Below are positions 1 through 9,600 of a DNA stretch of 64,000 nucleotides, one piece after another. A program made the translations under genes and the position numbers. This DNA is from JAWPMV01 sp038527215 (GTDB lineage: Bacteria; Bacteroidota; Bacteroidia; J057), in the NCBI GenBank assembly GCA_038527215.1, contig JBCBGC010000001.1:124001-188000 (forward strand), read 5' to 3'. Each line of letters starts with the position of its first letter. The stretch's first letter is position 1. The notes beneath the pieces are model-generated. The model searched no databases and was not told the origin of the DNA. It worked only from the letters and a program-made list of their open reading frames with translations.

Positions 1-537
1 GGCCAGGTTTTGACCATTGGGAATGATGATTTTCTGGGGAAGGTCCAGGTAGGAATCTATGGCACGGTATTGTTCTTCCCCCAAAAACTGCACGCAGGCA
101 GCTTTATTCAGTATTACCGATTCGAATAGTCTGAAATACCATCGCTTCTTAGCCGCGCTTCGCTCCAGGGCACCGGGGCTAAGCGCCCCATGCGGGCAAT
201 AGATATAGGGCACCGCCCGGCGAGCCAGGATGCGGCTGGCCCGATAAAAAGCAGGAATGAAACTCCCGTGGATATGAACCCGATCCGTCTTGGGATTCAG
301 GCCTTCCAGGGCTTTTTTTAAGGCAGGATCAATCAAAAACCCCCATCGCTGCTGCTGAAAGAGCCGTAGCGGATAGGCACGAGCCGTCGGCTTACGTCCC
401 GGACTGCCCGTGATCCCCCATATCTCACTCTTCCACCCCATTTCCTGCTGATGCAACGCCAGGTTGTGGGCTACCTTATTGATCCCGTTCATGCGGTTCA
501 AACGGGCTTTTCCTAAAATGAGGTGGATTATTCGCAT
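1..537 (-). CDS. Glycosyltransferase family 4, N-terminal part (cut by window edge)
   Basis: About 179 residues can be read from an ATG at 537 down to base 1 with no stop, so the C-terminal half lies outside the window. The product begins MRIIHLILGKARLNRMNGIN, the usual first beta strand and glycine loop of a GT-B glycosyltransferase (seen). Later come HGSFIPAF and PYIYCPHGALSP, typical of the acceptor-binding domain of GT4 enzymes (family knowledge). It would transfer a sugar from a nucleotide-sugar donor in the cytoplasm, probably for surface polysaccharide (inference). The donor-binding domain with its E-x7-E motif is not in the window, so the substrate cannot be guessed. Confidence 0.8.
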   Translation of the reverse strand, partial: MRIIHLILGKARLNRMNGINKVAHNLALHQQEMGWKSEIWGITGSPGRKPTARAYPLRLFQQQRWGFLIDPALKKALEGLNPKTDRVHIHGSFIPAFYRASRILARRAVPYIYCPHGALSPGALERSAAKKRWYFRLFESVILNKAACVQFLGEEQYRAIDSYLDLPQKIIIPNGQNLA

Positions 538-630
538 GCCTTAATGATACAGGCTGCGAGAGGATATTGGAAATTTATTTATTGGAAAATCCAACAGATG
601 AATTAATCGCCTGATCCCTCTGAAGAATTC

Positions 631-1005
631 CTATTTTCCTTTTTTACGCTTCTTTTTCTGCTCTGCCATCATTTCATCCAGAATCAGGGCTTCCTGAAAA
701 ACCTCCAGGATAGCTTCCGCTGGCATGTCTTCGGTTCGATAGATGGTAATGCCTGAAACTTGCTTGCGGTCTTTTTTATCCAATAAACCTTGCTCATTGG
801 AAAGTAGCTGCCCATACAGAAAGCATAGTTCCATGCCTCCTTTTTTCTGGGGGTTCATGTAGCAAATCCAGGAATGACGATAGAAAAAGGGGACCCGGTA
901 GCGAATCTGGGCATAGACCCCGGGTTGGGAGGTGAACATGGCGTGGAGGTATTCCATGACCCGGCGGGTAGGCGTATCTTGTTCCAGAAAGAATTCTTCT
1001 ACCAT
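631..1005 (-). CDS. DUF1801 (YdhG-like) domain protein
   Basis: A protein of 124 residues with the DUF1801 pattern: a helix ending MEYLHAMF, then a beta-rich stretch with IRYRVPFFYRHSWICYMNP, then ELCFLYG, and a Lys-rich tail (EQKKKRKKGK). The molecular function of the family is not firmly known. The ATG at 1005 is preferred over one at 1074 because the longer form would overlap the upstream gene ending at 1031. It is the last gene of a minus-strand run starting near 6.2 kb. Confidence 0.65.
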   Translation of the reverse strand: MVEEFFLEQDTPTRRVMEYLHAMFTSQPGVYAQIRYRVPFFYRHSWICYMNPQKKGGMELCFLYGQLLSNEQGLLDKKDRKQVSGITIYRTEDMPAEAILEVFQEALILDEMMAEQKKKRKKGK

Positions 1006-1030
1006 GTTCCAAAAAAGCGAACTGAGGCGA

Positions 1031-1528
1031 TCAATGCAAATGAATCGGGCTGTCCAGCACTTCCTGCACCACAAAATGCAGTTGGAAGGTCTGCTCGGCC
1101 GCGAGCTTTTGTCCCATTTGCCCTACCACATACAGCCCGATAGCCAACAAGGCCAATAAGGGCAGCAGCCAAAGGATAGGCGCAGGCTTGTCCAGGCTCA
1201 GGTTGGCCCCACCAATGATGGATATAAACAAAGCACTAAAACTCAGCACCAGGTAACCCAGGCGGAAAAGCGTCCATACCTGAGCGCGAGGGCCGTATTT
1301 ACCTTTGATGAGGGTTCCTTCTGACGCTTCTTCCAGACTTAGCATCAAGATAGGAGACCAAAAGTGTTGATCTACTGGTGGGATGGACAACCAGATCCAG
1401 TCTTCCAGGACCTTGCCCTTACAGGTCGCGTCAGCCCGATCCAGATAGGCTTGAAAATCCTGGCATAGCTGGGTGATCGATAGCGGAGAGTGGCTACTAA
1501 AGCGGGGACGTAAGTGAAAGGATGTCAT
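1031..1528 (-). CDS. Hypothetical protein with two membrane helices
   Basis: A protein of 165 residues that I do not recognise. Residues 1-80 look soluble and contain two Trp-rich stretches. Hydrophobic segments at about 88-107 and 117-136 are separated by a short polar turn, so the protein is probably an inner-membrane hairpin with both ends on the same side. The C-terminal 25 residues are polar. It sits between a GNAT and the DUF1801 gene on the same strand, which gives no functional hint. Confidence 0.55.
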   Translation of the reverse strand: MTSFHLRPRFSSHSPLSITQLCQDFQAYLDRADATCKGKVLEDWIWLSIPPVDQHFWSPILMLSLEEASEGTLIKGKYGPRAQVWTLFRLGYLVLSFSALFISIIGGANLSLDKPAPILWLLPLLALLAIGLYVVGQMGQKLAAEQTFQLHFVVQEVLDSPIHLH

Positions 1529-1574
1529 GTCTGAAGGCTTAATACATCTTCAAACAAGCATGTGGCAGGCGCTA

Positions 1575-2117
1575 CTAAGGTATAAAAAAATCCTCTTCCA
1601 GCATGGCATAGCTATAATTATCCACCCATTCTCCCCGGATCGGCAGGATTTTTCGGTGGTGGCCTTCTTTTTTCATGCCCAACTTTTCTAATACCTTTTG
1701 AGAAGCCAGGTTTTGAACCGCCACCCCTGCAGAAATGCGGTGTAATCGTAACTGCTGGAATCCGAATTCAAGCAACTTATGAGCCGCTTCTGTGGCGTAG
1801 CCTTTCCCCCAACATTCAGGCAATATATTATAGTAGATCTCTCCGGCCTGGTAGCGGGCCACCTTTAGGCGCATGCCTATTTCTCCCATGAAAGCGCCGG
1901 ATTCCTGGAGGTGGATAGCGAGGGCGTAGTAGGTTCTGGGTGCTAATTGTTGGGCGGCAATGGCAGGCCGGAGTACTTCCCGGGTGATTCCCCGGTTTGC
2001 AGGAATACCCAGGGTATTAAAGCGATCAATTTCGGGTTGAGAATGGAGGTAGAAAAAATCTTCCAGATGGTCCCAACTTATTTCACGTAGATGCAACCTG
2101 GAGGTATGGAGTTCCAT
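1575..2117 (-). CDS. GNAT acetyltransferase, RimJ/RimL type
   Basis: A protein of 180 residues beginning MELHTSRLHLREI, the usual opening of RimJ/RimL-type N-acetyltransferases. The acetyl-CoA loop is seen as CWGKGYATEA near the middle, and the C-terminal VLEKLGMKKEG segment is standard for the fold. It would acetylate an amine, often a protein N-terminus or small molecule, using acetyl-CoA; the substrate cannot be told. The ATG at 2117 is preferred over 2153 because the latter would run into the helicase ending at 2140. Confidence 0.8.
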   Translation of the reverse strand: MELHTSRLHLREISWDHLEDFFYLHSQPEIDRFNTLGIPANRGITREVLRPAIAAQQLAPRTYYALAIHLQESGAFMGEIGMRLKVARYQAGEIYYNILPECWGKGYATEAAHKLLEFGFQQLRLHRISAGVAVQNLASQKVLEKLGMKKEGHHRKILPIRGEWVDNYSYAMLEEDFFIP

Positions 2118-2139
2118 GATGATAAAATAAAAGGTGGGT

Positions 2140-4611
2140 TCAATCCCCGGCAAATCTTTCGAGTTGTACCTGCATACGCAGGACCCGGTCTATCAGTTTT
2201 TCTGAGCTGAGCGTAGAGCGCTTGCGGTCCACCATGATAGGGAAGCAAAAAGGGGTAAAATACTCCGGATGCGTCATGCAAATCTGCTGATCCTGAAGTT
2301 TCTTCAAAGCCCTACCCAGGCGTTCTGCATCTATTTGATATTGGAGGACTTCCTGATAGGCCTGGCTGAGCAGGAGGTTTTCCGGGTCGTACTCTTTGAA
2401 GACTTTGAACAAAAGGCCGGTCGAGGCTTGCAGGTGCTTATTGCGGACCGTCTTGCCAGGGAAACCCTGGAAGATCAGGCCAGAAATTCGGGAGATTTCC
2501 CGGAATTTTCGAACCGACATTTCGGTTTCATTGATGCTCCGGGTGATATCTGATTCCAGGTCTTCGGTAGAAAAAAGGCCCGCCTCTATGGCTTCTTCGA
2601 AGGGGATTTCTGCATCAGAAAGCAACTCAAAGCCATAATCATTCATGGCAATTGAAAAGGTAATGGGCGTGAGTTGCGAAATGCGCCAGGCCAGAAGCGT
2701 AGCCAGAATTTCGTGGACCACCCGGCCTTCAAAGGGATAGAAGAACAAATGGTGTCCCTCGTTCGAATGGATGGATTCTATCAGGCATTCGCCCACGGAA
2801 GGAACGGTAGACCAGCGATTTTGCAATTCAAACAGAGGAATCAGCTTTTTGATCTCGGGATCGCTATAATCTCCCTGCGTAAAAGCATCCATTTTTTCCC
2901 GCAGCAGCTCCGCCATTTGCGAACTTAAGGGAATGCGAGCCCCCATCCAGCGGGGCACCTTGCCTTTTTTGCTTTTGCTCTTCTTGACCAGGGCTTCCAT
3001 ACCTCGAATACGGATCAGCTCCAGGGACTTGCCCGCAAACCAGAAAGTATCCCCCGCTTTGAGCTGGGAAATGAAGGTCTCCTCTACGGTCCCTATCCTG
3101 CCTCCGCGCAGGTACTTAACTGTGATGCTCATATCGCCCACGATGGTTCCGATAGAAAGCCGATGTTGGGTGGCCACGCTTTTATGGGCGACCACATATT
3201 TTCCTTCTTCGTCGATCACCAGCTTTTTGTACTCTTCATAAGCCATGAGTGATTTGCCGCCGGTGGTGAGAAAGCGGAGCATCCACCGAAAAATCTTAGG
3301 CGTCAGGGCCTGATAGGCATAGCATTGCTGGACTTCTTCATACACCTGCTCGGGATAAAAGCCTCCGGCTACCGCCCGGCTCATAAGATACTGCAACAGC
3401 ACATCCCAGGCTTCAGTCACCGGCACCCGGGCTTCAATTACGCCCAGGTTTACCGCTTCCCGCAAAGCAGCCGCTTCGATCAGTTCCAGGGAATGGGTAG
3501 GCACAAAATAGATTTTGCTGACGGCTCCCGGTCTGTGCCCACTTCTTCCGGCCCGTTGGATAAAGCGGGCCACGCCTTTGGGTCCGCCTACTTGAAAGAC
3601 GGTTTCCACCGGCCTGAAATCCACCCCCAGGTCCAGCGATGAAGTACAGACCACTACTTTGAGTTGGTCCTGATGTAGCGCTTGCTCCACCCAGTTGCGC
3701 ATGTCTTTATCGATGGAGCCGTGATGCATGGCCATCAGCCCGGCCAAAGAAGGATCTGCTTCCAGCAAGGCGCGATACCAGAGTTCGCATTGAGCGCGGG
3801 TATTGGTGAAGATCAGGGAAGAACGGCTGCGCTCCAGAATGGGCAGGACTTGCTCGACCATATTGGTCCCCAAATGACCTGACCAGGGAAACTTCTCGAT
3901 GGTGGTGGGTAAAATGCTTTCCACTTCGATCTCCTTGCGGATGTCGGCCCTTACCATGGCCTGCTTTTCGGCCGGTATCTCATTCCCCAGCAGTACTTCC
4001 AGGGCCTCTTCCATATTACCAATGGTGGCAGAGATGCCCCAAATCTTCAGCTCGGGATTGAATTGACGTAAGCGGGCGATGGCCAGTTCTACCTGTACGC
4101 CTCTTTTGCTCCCGATCAATTCATGCCACTCATCTACAATGATGGTTTGCACGTCGGCAAACCAGTCAGGATGGCGGCCATTGGCTATCATGACGTGGAG
4201 GGATTCCGGGGTGGTGACCAGACATTCCGGCATTTGCTTTTTCTGCTTTTCCCGGAGGGAAGAGGGGGTATCGCCGGTGCGGGTTTCTACCCGCCAGTCC
4301 AGCTCAAACTCCTCACAGGCTTCTTCCTGGGCCTGACGGATATCCTTAGCCAGTGCCCGAAGGGGGGTTATCCAGAGCACTTGAAGGCCCTGCTTTTTTT
4401 TCTCTTTGTAATCGGTGGGATGACGACGGACAAAATCCAACAGGACCGGAATCCACAGTGCATAGGTTTTACCGCTTCCGGTGGGAGCGTTGAGCAAGCC
4501 GGACTTACCCGCCAAAAAGGCTTCCATCATCTCCACTTGGAAAGGATAGGCTTCCCAATCTCGTCCGGCATACCAATCCAGACCCGCCTCGATCAACTGT
4601 GATGTATCCAT
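2140..4611 (-). CDS. Lhr-family DEXH helicase (ligase-associated type)
   Basis: A protein of 823 residues with a full superfamily-2 helicase core. Walker A is NAPTGSGKT (41-49), motif II is VDEWHE (159-164, the DEWH variant typical of Lhr enzymes), motif III is SATIGN, and motif VI is QRAGRSGHRPG. The C-terminal half matches the Lhr accessory domains. Lhr helicases translocate on ssDNA with 3'-5' polarity; this short subgroup is often encoded with an ATP-dependent DNA ligase and a phosphoesterase in a DNA-repair cassette (family knowledge). Those partners are not beside it here, so any repair complex would be assembled from elsewhere. The neighbouring hydrolase gene ends 26 bp upstream. Confidence 0.9.
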   Translation of the reverse strand: MDTSQLIEAGLDWYAGRDWEAYPFQVEMMEAFLAGKSGLLNAPTGSGKTYALWIPVLLDFVRRHPTDYKEKKKQGLQVLWITPLRALAKDIRQAQEEACEEFELDWRVETRTGDTPSSLREKQKKQMPECLVTTPESLHVMIANGRHPDWFADVQTIIVDEWHELIGSKRGVQVELAIARLRQFNPELKIWGISATIGNMEEALEVLLGNEIPAEKQAMVRADIRKEIEVESILPTTIEKFPWSGHLGTNMVEQVLPILERSRSSLIFTNTRAQCELWYRALLEADPSLAGLMAMHHGSIDKDMRNWVEQALHQDQLKVVVCTSSLDLGVDFRPVETVFQVGGPKGVARFIQRAGRSGHRPGAVSKIYFVPTHSLELIEAAALREAVNLGVIEARVPVTEAWDVLLQYLMSRAVAGGFYPEQVYEEVQQCYAYQALTPKIFRWMLRFLTTGGKSLMAYEEYKKLVIDEEGKYVVAHKSVATQHRLSIGTIVGDMSITVKYLRGGRIGTVEETFISQLKAGDTFWFAGKSLELIRIRGMEALVKKSKSKKGKVPRWMGARIPLSSQMAELLREKMDAFTQGDYSDPEIKKLIPLFELQNRWSTVPSVGECLIESIHSNEGHHLFFYPFEGRVVHEILATLLAWRISQLTPITFSIAMNDYGFELLSDAEIPFEEAIEAGLFSTEDLESDITRSINETEMSVRKFREISRISGLIFQGFPGKTVRNKHLQASTGLLFKVFKEYDPENLLLSQAYQEVLQYQIDAERLGRALKKLQDQQICMTHPEYFTPFCFPIMVDRKRSTLSSEKLIDRVLRMQVQLERFAGD

Positions 4612-4637
4612 GTGTTCCCGCCTACTTATGCCGGGCT

Positions 4638-5687
4638 TTATCGATAAAGCTCAATGAAGCTGCTGATTTCCTGCAATACTTCCTCAGGTTGGGAAAGAAA
4701 AGGATGGTGAGCGGACTTTTCCAGAATCACCAGGGCTTTTTCCTGACTCCCAATCAGGTTGAGGTTTTCCCTTCCAAATATCAAGGGAACGCTGAAATCA
4801 TATTTTCCATATAATAACAAAGTCGGAAGCTGTATGTTGGACAAAACCGCAGAAAGGCTATACTGACTCTCCCGGGCTACATCCACGGGATGCTGGAAGT
4901 GGTCGGATACCTTCCAGTTGATAGGATTATTATTGAAAAAAGTTTCCCAGATCAAGGCGGAGGAAACCTGCTCAGCAGAGGTGAGGCCTTCTTCTTTGGC
5001 GTAGCGGGTAGCGGTGCGGGCACAGTCCAGGATGTCCCAATGATAATTTTCATCGCTAGCCTCCAGCGCATTGATTTTGTCTGCCAGGGCCTGCCAGTCC
5101 CGCGTGCGATGATCCAGGGCAATTTCCTCCTCGGCTATGGTGGTCATTTCCACTGCGCGCGCCGAGTCTGCGATCGCCAGGTTGTGTAGCCCGGCCACAT
5201 TGATCCAACCGGTGAAGGTGGGAGCATATACCGGGTCCGATACGATCCGGGTCCCCAGCAAGCCTCCGAAGCTGTGACCCAACAAAAAGATATCGATGTC
5301 TTCGCCGAATTTTTCTTCTAGCGCCCAGGCCAGCGCCATGATGTCCAGGGCCATTTCGTCTACCAGGTGGGGCGCGTCCGGATCATTGGGATCAGGCTCC
5401 TCATAGTTTCCCTGGGCCATGCCTTGCCCCCTTTGATCGAAGTAGACCACGGCATAGTCTTCTTCCAGGTGGTCTTTAAAAATCCCTTCCCGAAAAGCTA
5501 ACCCAAAACTGCCTGCCCCATGCAGCACGATTAAAAAGGTACCTTCACTGCCATTGCCGTGGATGTAGGCAGGCATGTCTGCCCCGGCACGTCGAATGGT
5601 GATCCGTTCTTTTAAGCGGGATAAATCCATCGGCTGACAGGCCAGCATCAAGGAACAACATACAAGAAAAAGAAAACGGGCATTCAT
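4638..5687 (-). CDS. Alpha/beta hydrolase, predicted lipoprotein
   Basis: From the ATG at 5687 the product has 349 residues, starting MNARFLFLVCCSLMLACQPM. This is a signal peptide with a lipobox (LMLAC), so it is probably a cell-envelope lipoprotein. The fold is supported by VVYFDQRGQG, the nucleophile elbow GHSFGG, an acid in LLLYGKYDFSVP and a catalytic His in SAHHPFLSQP. Family relatives include proline iminopeptidase-like and ester hydrolases; the substrate is unknown. An earlier ATG at 5738 would overlap the upstream gene and precede the signal peptide, so it was rejected. Confidence 0.8.
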   Translation of the reverse strand: MNARFLFLVCCSLMLACQPMDLSRLKERITIRRAGADMPAYIHGNGSEGTFLIVLHGAGSFGLAFREGIFKDHLEEDYAVVYFDQRGQGMAQGNYEEPDPNDPDAPHLVDEMALDIMALAWALEEKFGEDIDIFLLGHSFGGLLGTRIVSDPVYAPTFTGWINVAGLHNLAIADSARAVEMTTIAEEEIALDHRTRDWQALADKINALEASDENYHWDILDCARTATRYAKEEGLTSAEQVSSALIWETFFNNNPINWKVSDHFQHPVDVARESQYSLSAVLSNIQLPTLLLYGKYDFSVPLIFGRENLNLIGSQEKALVILEKSAHHPFLSQPEEVLQEISSFIELYR

Positions 5688-5694
5688 GGGCCGA

Positions 5695-6213
5695 TCAAAG
5701 TTTAAAAGCGACTTCAATATTGAGGAGGGGCATGACACCCGTATTAAAAGGGAATAGGGTCATCACATGTACCCGGATGATCCAGGGCGGGAGGAGGATT
5801 TTGCTGGCTTTTTTCCCAAACCCGATAGAGGCGGAAGGTGCCAAATAGGCGCGTCCACTAGGACCCAGGAATTGCAAGCCCAAGTCTTCATCTAGTTGAT
5901 AGGTCTCAGGCAGAAAGGTATTGAGAATAGAAAGCGGATGCAGGCCGAGTTCCATGAGGCCTCTTTTGCCAAACTTAAATCTACTCGCCGTGCCCATCTG
6001 GAGAAAAAAATGCGGATAATGTCCCGGGTCCCAGAACCCCCCGATTTTTCCTTGCAGGAAATAGGAAGGTGTTTGGCCCAATGCGGTTTCTACATTGAGG
6101 ACCACCCCCGGATTCCAGAGGTTGTTCCCATAATAGCCTACCTGCCAGAAGAGCTGACTTTGGGCAAAAAGAGAGGAAGTGGATACTAGCAGAAATAGAA
6201 TGACCGGGCGCAT
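5695..6213 (-). CDS. Secreted outer-membrane beta-strand protein, unknown function
   Basis: A protein of 172 residues with an N-terminal signal peptide ending near LFAQS. The rest alternates hydrophobic and polar residues, is rich in Gly and aromatics, and ends in a Phe-Lys-Leu terminus preceded by strands, which fits a small outer-membrane beta barrel (inference). No family recognised. It lies 7 bp upstream of the lipoprotein hydrolase on the same strand, so the two are probably co-transcribed. Confidence 0.6.
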   Translation of the reverse strand: MRPVILFLLVSTSSLFAQSQLFWQVGYYGNNLWNPGVVLNVETALGQTPSYFLQGKIGGFWDPGHYPHFFLQMGTASRFKFGKRGLMELGLHPLSILNTFLPETYQLDEDLGLQFLGPSGRAYLAPSASIGFGKKASKILLPPWIIRVHVMTLFPFNTGVMPLLNIEVAFKL

Positions 6214-6309
6214 GGCATCAGCTTGACAAAGGAAGGAATTCCTTTCCCCAATATAGGGATATTCCGGCTATGGCGCAGGCTTATCTTGAGATACCTTTTC
6301 GGTCTTGAA

Positions 6310-6653
6310 AGGGTGCTTCCGCCGCAGCTGCAAGCTGCGGCTACGTGGGCAATCAGCCCGGCACACCGGCGATCAGCCCGCATCACCCGTAACACTGGCT
6401 TCCAGCCGGTCATCACCTTCACGACCGGCTTCCAGCCGGTCAGACCTTCTGCCGCAGCTGCAAGCTGCGGCTACGTGGGCAATCAGCCCGGCACACTGGC
6501 AATCTGCCCGCATCACCCGTAACACTGGCTTCCAGCCGGTCACCACCTTCCCGACCGGCTACCAGCCGGTCAGACCTTCATCACCAGTTTACCACCCGTA
6601 ACATTGGCTGGTAGCCAATGCCAGGGGTAGTGACCGGCTAGAAGCCAGTGTTA
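6310..6653. repeat. Palindrome-rich tandem and inverted repeat block
   Basis: A unit of about 130 bp occurs twice in tandem (roughly 6315-6448 and 6449-6577). Each copy contains the perfect palindrome GCCGCAGCT-gca-AGCTGCGGC and then GACCGGCTTCCAGCCGGTC. After the second copy come a palindrome around ATTGGCTGGTAGCCAATG and an inverted copy of the GTAACACTGGCTTC motif, one mismatch from the direct copies. The block ends at the stop codon of smc (6654) and could act as a strong 3' hairpin for it. No coding region is seen. Such short palindromes are probably a dispersed repeat family (inference). Confidence 0.8.
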
Positions 6654-9600
6654 CTAGTTCAAATTCAACGCGTTGAGATCGACGGGTAGGATGCGGGATA
6701 CCCCCATATTTTCCATGGTTACGCCATAAATTACGTTGGTGGCGGCCATGGTCCGCTTGTTGTGGGTTACGATCAAGAACTGAGAGTTGGTAGAAAACTC
6801 CCGAATGATGTTGTTAAACTTATCGATGTTGGCGTCGTCCAGTGGGGCGTCAACCTCATCGAAAATACAGAAAGGGGCCGGTTTGATAAGGTAAAGCGAA
6901 AACAGCAAGGCTACCGCGGTGAGGGTTTTTTCCCCACCGGAGAGCTGCTTGATGGTCTGTGGGCGCTTACCTTTAGGGCGGGCGATGATGGAGATTTCTG
7001 ATTCCAGGGGATTCTCATCATCCAGCAGGATCAGGTCGCAGGTATCGTCTTCGTAGAAAAGTCTACGGTAGACCATCTGGAAGTTTTCTCGCACCGCCAC
7101 AAAGGTCTCCATGAACTTCTCTTTGGCGTTGGTGTCAATTTCCGCAATGGTATCGAGGAGAGATTTCTTGGCGTTTTCTAAATCCTCTTTCTGGCCCATG
7201 ATGAAGTCGTAACGCTCCTTCATTTCGTTATAGGCTTCTACCGCCATGGGGTTGATCTCTCCAAAGGTTTGCACGCGGGCCCGCAGCTTCACCATCTGCT
7301 CCTCGATTTTTTGCACATCGTACTTATCGATGTCTTTATCAAAAAGGCCTTCCTCCTCCATGTTGCTAAGGTCCACCTGGAACTCTACCGACATCCGCTC
7401 CCGCAGGCCGTTCATTTCAATCCGGATTTCCACGGCATTTTCCTTAAGTTGCTGCTGCTGGTGCAGGATTTCATCGCGTTGCTTACGCTCTCCGGTCAGG
7501 GAGTCTTCCACCTGGAAAATGCTGTTTTTGGTCATGCTGACCTTCTCTTCCAGCAAGTGTACCCGGTTTTCTTTTTCCTTCTTCTGGGTGTACATCTGGA
7601 CCATCACCTCATCATTCTGAAGGTTGGAGTTGATGATCTCCTCAGTGTCCTTGCGTACCTGACCCAGTTCTGCCCGGAATTGCTCGTTTTTCTCCCCAAA
7701 TAAGCGGATGGCGTCATTTTTAGCACCGATTTCCCGCTCCAGGTTTTCTGCCTGGTTCTTGAGGTGGATGAGCTTGATATGTTCCTGGTTGTAGGCCTGG
7801 CTTTTCTGGCTCACGGTTTGGGAACTTTCCTGGGCTTCCATCCGCTTTTGCTCCAACTGACTCCCCATCTGCAGCAGGCTTTCCTGTTGCAGCTTGATCT
7901 GAGGGTCTAGCTCAGCCAGACCTTTACGAAGGGTTTCTACTTCCTGGACCAAGTTTTCGGTGCGCTGGCCTACCCGGTTGATAAATTCGCTGTGCTCTTT
8001 TTCCCTTGATTGCAGGACCGAGAGATCACGTTGTTTCTCTACCAGCTGCTTTTGGACGGGTTCCAACTGCTCTCCGTAATCCACCCTTTTGAGGGTTTCC
8101 AGCTTACGGTTGGCTTCGTCCAGCTTGACTTTTTCTTGCGTCAGCTGTTTTTGCAGCTTAGCTATATCTTTTTCCAGCTTTTCCAGGTTCTTGGCCCGAC
8201 CCAGCCTTTTTCCTTCAAATAATCCCAGGGAACCTCCGCTCAGAGTGTAGCGGCCCCGGCTTACGTTACCAGCTCGCACCACAAATACAGAATCCTCGGG
8301 CACATCATCAGGAATTTCACTTTCCTGATTCACGACATAGACCTTGTCCAGGAGGAAAGCTGCCAGCTTTTTGTACTCATCCCCAAACTCCACCAAATCG
8401 AGGGCTCGCTGCGCCTGGGTAAAGAGAATGGGCGAACGAGGCTGATAGTGGGCCAGTTCTTCCAACACGAAGAAGTTGGCGCGACCCTTAGAGGAGTCGG
8501 CCAGCATATGGACCGATAAAATGGCATCCTGACGCGTCCGCACCACATAGTAGCTCAGGTAGGGCTCTAAGAAATTCTCAAAAGCTACCTTAAACTCATC
8601 CGGTACGGAAAATACATCTGAGACCAGGGGCGCATCTTTGATCCACTTGGCGTTTTTCTTGAGGAATTTTACCGAAGCAGGGAAGCCTTCCAGGTTCTCT
8701 ACCAGGCTCTTAGTGAGGTTAAATTCATTTTGCTTGGCATCCAGCAGACGGTTGGTTTTATACACCTGATCTTTGAGCTGGGCCGCGATTTTTTCGGTAG
8801 TATCTATGTCCACCAGGTGCTTATCTCGCTTGGCGCCTAGGTCCCGTACCTCTTTCTCCAGGGTCTGGGCTTGCTCATCCAATTCCTGGGCTTTTTGGGC
8901 AAAAGCGCCGATGTCTTCGGAGCGGCGGCTTTTGTCTTCCTCTGCCCGGGCCAATTCCCCTTCGAGGCTTTCGATTTGAACGCGCTTGATTTCTTTTTCC
9001 CGCACCAATCCCTGCACTTCCTGTTCAGCCAATCGATGCTGTTCGTTGCTGGATTCGCTGATTTGGACCAACTCTTGGTTCTGCTTGCGAAGCTGTTCCA
9101 GTTCGGTTTTGAGCTGGTCTTCATGGCGCTCCTGACGGGTCAGGTCTTCCATGAGGGTATTTTGTCGCACCTTCAGCTCACTCAAGCCGATTTCATTTCG
9201 GCCCAGCTGCGTTTTCTCCGTCTCCATTTGATTCTGGATGGCGATTTCCCGCTGCTGGAGAAATTTGAGGCGCTCGTTTTTAATCGACTTTTCGGTTTCC
9301 ACCGACTGAATCTTACGACTAAACTCATTGAGGTCGGTTTGCGCTCCGGATAAATCTCTTTCGTGGTCGAGCAGTTCCTTTTTCAATTCGGCCAGACGGG
9401 CTTCGCGTTGGGCAGAAGCGGCCTGGGCGGCGGTAAGCTGATCGGCCAGGCTGGACTCCAGCACCTGGATCTGTCGCTGTTTTTCCCGGATGTTGCGCAG
9501 GGTGAGGAAGGCGTACTGCGAAGAGATAATTTTGTACTGCTCCTTCATCTCAAAATACCGCTGGGTTCTCCGCGCCTGCTTTTCGAGGGACTTGAGGTTT

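Noticed and set aside
8871..9353. Plus-strand frames antisense to smc
   Set aside because: They mirror the coiled-coil codons of smc; Leu/Phe-rich products are the usual shadow of Glu/Lys-rich genes.
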